Shown here piece after piece: positions 6,627 through 9,716 of a DNA stretch of 9,716 nucleotides (position 1 is the stretch's first letter; every line of letters begins with the position of its first letter). This DNA comes from an uncultured Lachnospiraceae bacterium (GTDB lineage: Bacteria > Bacillota > Clostridia > Lachnospirales > Lachnospiraceae). Made by a program: the position numbers and the translations under genes. Below the pieces are notes generated by a model. That model did no database searches. It was given only the letters and a program-made list of their open reading frames with translations, and was not told the origin of the DNA. The stretch covers positions 1 to 9,716 of the forward strand of contig CAJUHG010000090.1 in the NCBI GenBank assembly GCA_910586005.1, written 5' to 3'.

Positions 6627-7023
6627 GTAAAATTAAATATTTTATCTAATTAAAAAATAATCTATCTTTATCATCTTTTGACTGGATTGACATAATGTCT
6701 GTATGTGATCCTTTTCGGAATGACATATTTCCTATCTTGGAATTATAGGAGATATTGGCACAAAATTTTCTGTTAGCTATAGATGGCAAACAGTTTATCC
6801 CTGGTTATTTAACCAAATATTTCAATCATTTCTTTCTACTTTGATTAATTTACTAAATTTCTTAAATCGTAGATTACAAACAGTATAAATTACAACTAAA
6901 ATAGATATCAATAAATATTATAAGAAGATATTTTTAAAATACAGTTTCCATTCAAAAATGTTCTTGTAATGAAGTATCATTATACAAAATATAGTAAATT
7001 CATCAAATCTCTTTTATTTCAAC
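6627..7023. other. Gap of about 400 bp without a recognisable gene
   Basis: This AT-rich stretch lies between the PBP promoters and the stop codon of the ROK-like gene. I find no open frame with a ribosome site, no tRNA-like fold and no terminator with a T-run. A TTGACA at 6687-6692 and a small GACAT-A-ATGTC palindrome at 6689-6699 are visible but have no gene to serve. Short open pieces on both strands are broken by stops and may be old remnants. Confidence 0.5.
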
Positions 7024-8049
7024 TTAAGTATCCCCACTTTTCAAAACATGTGGATATCCTATCCCTATCCCTGTACCTAGAGTGAGAACCACAGCTTCAG
7101 GTGCATACTGTGTATAAAGATTAGCAACAGCTTCTGCATCATTCATCATATGCACAGGAACCTTTTTATTTAACTCTTGCTCAAGCTGATTCTGAAAAAA
7201 TAATTGATAGTTTTTTCCAAACTCCTTTAAAATACCATACCGACCTCTTGTGTTAATTTCTCCATGCATAATATTATTGGCCATACACAAAGAAACTTCT
7301 ATATATTTTTGTTCTTTTGGAGCATATTTATAAATATCATTTACAATTGTTTGTATCATTCTTTTATACAATAAACTACTTTTCTCAAAATCATGTCTAG
7401 GAATATAGATTGGTTCCAATTCTCTGATTTTTGTGTTATTTGGAGTTGTAAAACCTCTTTTAATTCTTGTACTTCCAAAATCATATACAAATATTTGATT
7501 TTGGCAATCAGCAACCTTGTAACATCCAATCAAAGAAGGGGTTACCTCAAAGTTACAACACTTAATTCTTAATTTCCTTAAACCAGCCTCTATAAGATAT
7601 TCATTTATCTTATTTTCCATAAAATGACCAATCGCACCTTGTAAAAAATTTGCACACATAATTATAATTTTACAATTCTTCCAAAATGTACAATCTGCTT
7701 CTTCCAGACAATTAATTTCTATAAAATAATCTGGTTGTTTCACAAGTAGATAAAACATACTAGAAAAGCCCAATGCTAATTTAGATAATATATAAGTAAA
7801 TTGGCTATTCCAGTTATTTTGAGTATTTATTAAATTCTTCATATATGCAATATATTCTTTCTCTGTATGAAATCTTATTTGAAAACTATTTTCAACTTGT
7901 CTTTTTAATAGTTCTCCTGAATATATCTCACGTCCTTTTTCTCCTTCCCAATTCCCACAGTTATTTATCCAAGGCAAATGATCCATACACAACTCATTCA
8001 AAGAAAGCTTTGAATGTGATCCATCTGGTAAAATTTTATATGCATTCAT
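7024..8049 (-). CDS. ROK-like (ASKHA) sugar-kinase-type protein with circularly permuted motif order
   Basis: A 341-residue cytoplasmic-looking protein; ATG at 8049 has GGAG seven bases upstream. Its second half contains the start of an ROK kinase: phosphate-1 motif FVYDFGSTRIKRG (187-199), then MNDAEAVANLY (302-312), then the phosphate-2 motif LTLGTGIGIG (322-331). The gaps of about 113 and 134 residues suit ROK proteins. The protein stops ten residues later, where a normal ROK has another 150 or more. The first half looks like that missing part: LSLNELCMDHLPW and CGNWEGEKGREIYSG (15-45) resemble the region after phosphate-2. KLALGFSSMFYLLVKQPDY (90-108) and IIIMCANFLQGAIGH (128-142), ending LIGCYKVA (173-180), resemble the C-terminal domain. 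The cysteine-rich zinc motif of typical ROK kinases is not intact. I infer a natural circular permutant; a fused pair of gene halves without activity is the alternative. Substrate unknown. Confidence 0.68.
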   Translation of the reverse strand: MNAYKILPDGSHSKLSLNELCMDHLPWINNCGNWEGEKGREIYSGELLKRQVENSFQIRFHTEKEYIAYMKNLINTQNNWNSQFTYILSKLALGFSSMFYLLVKQPDYFIEINCLEEADCTFWKNCKIIIMCANFLQGAIGHFMENKINEYLIEAGLRKLRIKCCNFEVTPSLIGCYKVADCQNQIFVYDFGSTRIKRGFTTPNNTKIRELEPIYIPRHDFEKSSLLYKRMIQTIVNDIYKYAPKEQKYIEVSLCMANNIMHGEINTRGRYGILKEFGKNYQLFFQNQLEQELNKKVPVHMMNDAEAVANLYTQYAPEAVVLTLGTGIGIGYPHVLKSGDT

Positions 8050-8062
8050 AACAATTCTCCAA

Positions 8063-8161
8063 TTATATTAAAATATAGTTATCAAACCACTTTTCTACTT
8101 CATCACAGTTATCTGAGGGACATATATAATCTATAATTTTCTTTACATTATTATAATACAT
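8063..8161 (-). CDS. Possible small ORF just upstream of the ROK-like gene
   Basis: ATG at 8161 opens 32 codons ending TAA at 8065-8063: MYYNNVKKIIDYICP, then SDNCDEVEKWFDNYILI. Composition looks protein-like, with acidic residues and two cysteines, and the stop is 13 bp before the ROK-like start, as in an operon. Against it, GGAG lies only two bases before the ATG, which is too close for good initiation. It may instead be the last exon-like scrap of a longer lost gene. No family recognised. Confidence 0.3.
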   Translation of the reverse strand: MYYNNVKKIIDYICPSDNCDEVEKWFDNYILI

Positions 8162-8494
8162 TCTCCGAAATTAATACTTACTTCAAACCTAAAACTAATA
8201 TTATATTATTCATATCATCAAAACAAGCTGCACCTAAATCATTTGGCATTTATACTTTATAAGGTTTTCTTTCCAAAAACTTTTAAATCATTTTGTTTTT
8301 GCAACCCATTTTACTAATATTGGACTAATTGTATAATATATAGATACTTAGAGAGAAATAAAGATAGAAGAAGATTCCCATTCATCTTCGTGAAATATAA
8401 ATAAATATGTTCCCAATATTTTTTTCTACCTATTTTGTAATCTGGATATTTACTTAGCAATAGTTTATTTACACCTTTCTTAATTTGTGTAAAT
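8162..8494. other. Gap of about 330 bp with scraps only
   Basis: No intact gene. On the minus strand 8249-8178 is open for 23 codons (MPNDLGAACFDD, then MNNIILVLGLK) with no ribosome site; it reads like a fragment of a real protein but I cannot assign it. An imperfect hairpin GAAGAT/ATCTTC lies near 8370-8390. Confidence 0.35.
8467..8494. repeat. Inverted repeat directly after the broken gene at 8495
   Basis: ATTTACAC (8467-8474) and GTGTAAAT (8487-8494) are perfect 8-bp arms around 12 bases. On the minus strand the hairpin begins at the base after the stop codon of the broken gene. It could be its transcript end, but no T-run follows. Confidence 0.4.
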
Positions 8495-8952
8495 TTAATT
8501 TAGATTACTCTCCTCTAAAATACTATCTATCATTTTTTTCAAATCGCTTTGATACAATACCTTATAATCATTATGTTTCTTTCTTATAATATGTTTTCTA
8601 GATACAAAACCAACCACGCAGCCGCCACATACAAGATTGTGGATACTTCTATCAGATTGCTCCTAAATGCTTTCTTGATTGCCCTTTTAAATCACGTTCA
8701 AATCCTTCGAATCCTTCAAAACTAAATTCCAAGCCTTCTGACACTTTGCCACGTCTATCCAAAAAAGATTACAATATTGTAGCCTTCTTAAATATATTAA
8801 TAATTCAATGATCATTTTAAATTTTCAATTGTGTAATCTACTTATTCTTTGATAAACTTATTTCCATACTTTGATATCAGTTGTTCTTGACACTTCCCAT
8901 AATTAAAACTAGGGATTTTATGACACATTAGATGAATCACTACCTTTGACAT
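8495..8952 (-). pseudogene. Broken gene of unknown family
   Basis: Several minus-strand open pieces in different frames follow each other and look like one decayed gene. Piece 1 (8952-8842) starts MSKVVIHLMCHKIPSF and runs to NKFIKE before a TAA; after it VDYTIENLK remains open in the same frame. Piece 2 (about 8768-8652) reads DRRGKVSEGLEFSFEGFEGF, then ERDLKGQSRKHLGAI. Piece 3 (8662-8495) overlaps piece 2 in another frame: EQSDRSIHNLVCGGCVVGFV, then SRKHIIRKKHNDYKVLYQSD, then LKKMIDSILEESNLN and TAA. A single-base shift near 8655-8662 would join pieces 2 and 3 into one C-terminus of about 90 residues. I do not recognise the family. That all pieces belong to one gene is inference; pieces 2 and 3 are the better supported. 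Confidence 0.42.
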
Positions 8953-9004
8953 ATCTATTGTTTTGCTGTATGTTTCCTACTATTTAATACTGACATATAC
9001 CTTC

Positions 9005-9388
9005 TTAGAATTTTTTCTTTGTTGTTTTCTTTTGGCTTGGTTTGGTCGTTGTTTTCTTTTGGCTTGGTTTGGTCGTTGTTTTCTTCTGACTTGGTTCGGT
9101 TGTTGTTTTCTTTTGGCTTGGTTCGGTTGTTGTTTTTTGGCTTGGTTTGGTTGTTGTTTTCTTTTGGCTTGGTTTTTCTTTATTCTCTAGTTCTTCTGTT
9201 ATTGTGATGTTAGGATTATTACTTTTGATGTTCGTTCTTACTTTATCAGCCCTAGACCCCACCATACCTGTACCTACAATAATAATTACTACAATAACCC
9301 AAAACCACCATTTTTTCCAAATCTTCCGTGAAGGTTTTACTTCCACTTCTTCAACAGAAAATTTATTTAATCTTTCTTTCTTGATCAT
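9005..9388 (-). CDS. Small membrane protein with a repetitive Pro-Ser-Gln-Lys-Thr tail
   Basis: A 127-residue protein with ATG at 9388 and AGGAG eight bases upstream. Residues 1-26 are charged and cytoplasmic (KPSRKIWKK), about 27-45 are one membrane span (WWFWVIVVIIIVGTGMVG), and the rest should be outside. The KKWWFWVIVV pattern is common at the start of Firmicutes surface proteins such as DUF4352-type proteins. Here no globular domain follows. After a short linker the tail from residue 72 consists of six units of (K/E)PSQKKTTT, one of them eight residues, ending KKTTKKKF. The tail is highly basic and could bind or thread the anionic wall, or be a glycosylated linker. The missing domain suggests truncation; a small wall-binding protein is the alternative. 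It has its own promoter and no partner gene. Confidence 0.65.
   Translation of the reverse strand: MIKKERLNKFSVEEVEVKPSRKIWKKWWFWVIVVIIIVGTGMVGSRADKVRTNIKSNNPNITITEELENKEKPSQKKTTTKPSQKTTTEPSQKKTTTEPSQKKTTTKPSQKKTTTKPSQKKTTKKKF
9017..9175. repeat. 27-bp tandem repeat, about six units
   Basis: Unit on the plus strand: about TTTTGGCTTGGTTTGGTCG plus TTGTTTTC. Units differ by a few substitutions and one has lost three bases, so the frame is kept. The period is a multiple of three and leaves open frames on both strands. Unit number can be expected to vary by slippage, changing tail length without a frameshift. Confidence 0.85.
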
Positions 9389-9414
9389 ACTTATTCTCCT
9401 TGTATTTTTTCTAA

Positions 9415-9443
9415 ATTATACTATCTTTTACTTTTTTTGTCAT
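9415..9443 (-). promoter_or_regulatory. Promoter of the small membrane protein gene
   Basis: On the minus strand ATGACA (9443-9438) and a consensus TATAAT (9420-9415) with 17 bases between, about 27 bp before the start at 9388. Good -10 and good spacing; the -35 has one mismatch to TTGACA. Confidence 0.65.
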
Positions 9444-9475
9444 TCATAGTTTACTTTTTTCTGTACAGACAATTT

Positions 9476-9586
9476 TTAGTATCTATATTCTTTTACTTCT
9501 TCTAGTGTTATAATTTCCAATGTCATACACTTGCCTTTATCTGTGGCGGGAGTTCCTCCACTATTCTTTTTCTTGGTTACCTTAGT
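9476..9586 (-). pseudogene. C-terminal scrap of a lost gene
   Basis: The minus-strand frame ending TAA at 9478-9476 is open for 36 codons and reads protein-like: TKVTKKKNSGGTPATDKGKC, then MTLEIITLEEVKEYRY. The same frame further upstream has several stops, with GSSVKQID just before the last one. In another frame at about 9660-9583 lies ECLLGFLFITIISYYNRQQR, then KANRLN and a stop, which looks like a short membrane helix followed by a basic tail. I see no ribosome site for either. Probably remnants of one or two genes; family not recognised. Confidence 0.35.
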
Positions 9587-9676
9587 TTAATCTATTTGCT
9601 TTACGCTGCTGCCTATTGTAATATGAAATTATTGTAATAAATAAAAAGCCTAGTAAACACTCAATGTCATTAACTT

Positions 9677-9716
9677 AAGGAATCTTTTACATTTTGAACT
9701 GTAAAGGTTCCTTTTT
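9677..9716 (+). terminator. Terminator-like hairpin at the right edge
   Basis: AAGGAATCTTTTACA (9677-9691) pairs with TGTAAAGGTTCCTT (9700-9713) with one G-T or mismatch position and one bulge, around about eight bases. At least five Ts end the window on the plus strand. This is the form of a rho-independent terminator reading rightward, but no plus-strand gene lies upstream. It may instead be the edge of an element outside the window. Confidence 0.45.

Noticed and set aside
6739..6880. Plus-strand stretch reading GIIGDIGTKFSV, similar to an ROK phosphate-1 motif
   Set aside because: Wrong strand relative to the ROK-like gene, closed by nearby stops, no start or ribosome site, and the following residues do not continue an ROK pattern.
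8963..9207. Plus-strand ORFs across the 27-bp repeat
   Set aside because: They are by-products of a repeat whose period is divisible by three; only the minus-strand frame has a ribosome site, promoter and a sensible membrane protein.
9670..9716. Minus-strand coding end reading KGTFTVQNVKDSLS at the right edge
   Set aside because: The frame is open but only 15 codons are visible and it coincides with the hairpin, so coding cannot be told from a terminator without more sequence.

Overview
The window is AT-rich DNA with strong GGAGG-type ribosome sites, near-consensus sigma-A promoters and GTG/TTG starts. This suggests a low-GC Gram-positive bacterium, most likely a gut-type Clostridia (a Lachnospiraceae-like lineage is my guess). 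I cannot name the species from the sequence alone.

Layout. (1) 1-160, minus: 5' part of an XRE-type regulator running off the left edge. (2) 466-1521, plus: membrane-anchored DUF4097-like beta-strand-repeat protein with a very regular 19-residue alternation of DSGN and EYGN motifs. (3) 1533-6626: a beta-lactam sensing and resistance locus, the core of the window. It holds blaI (TTG start) and a full-length blaR1/mecR1 sensor-protease on the plus strand. Converging from the right on the minus strand is a 703-residue MecA/PBP2a-family transpeptidase, followed by the decayed C-terminal stub of a class D beta-lactamase. (4) 7024-8049, minus: an ROK-like (ASKHA) sugar-kinase-type protein whose motifs occur in circularly permuted order. 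(5) 8050-9004: about 950 bp with no intact gene, holding small ORFs and a broken gene. (6) 9005-9388, minus: small membrane protein whose tail is a 27-bp tandem repeat. (7) 9389-9716: its promoter, a broken coding fragment and a terminator-like hairpin.

How the genes work together. The blaI promoter and both tandem promoters of the PBP gene carry the same operator half-site (GTAAGATTTA). One PBP operator is a perfect 10-4-10 inverted repeat. At the PBP gene each operator lies between the -35 and -10 boxes; at blaI it lies just downstream of the -10. The simplest reading is that BlaI represses its own operon and the PBP gene. When BlaR1 is acylated by a beta-lactam at Ser399, its zinc protease (HELCH) would relieve repression and induce the low-affinity PBP. 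The class D remnant lies directly downstream of the PBP on the same strand, so the ancestral inducible operon probably made both a resistant target and a beta-lactamase, and has since lost the enzyme.

The best leads are this mec-like regulon, the permuted ROK protein, the altered cleavage-site and sensor-motif residues in BlaI and BlaR1, and the 19-residue DUF4097 solenoid. The right-hand part (8.1-9.7 kb) looks like a gene graveyard.
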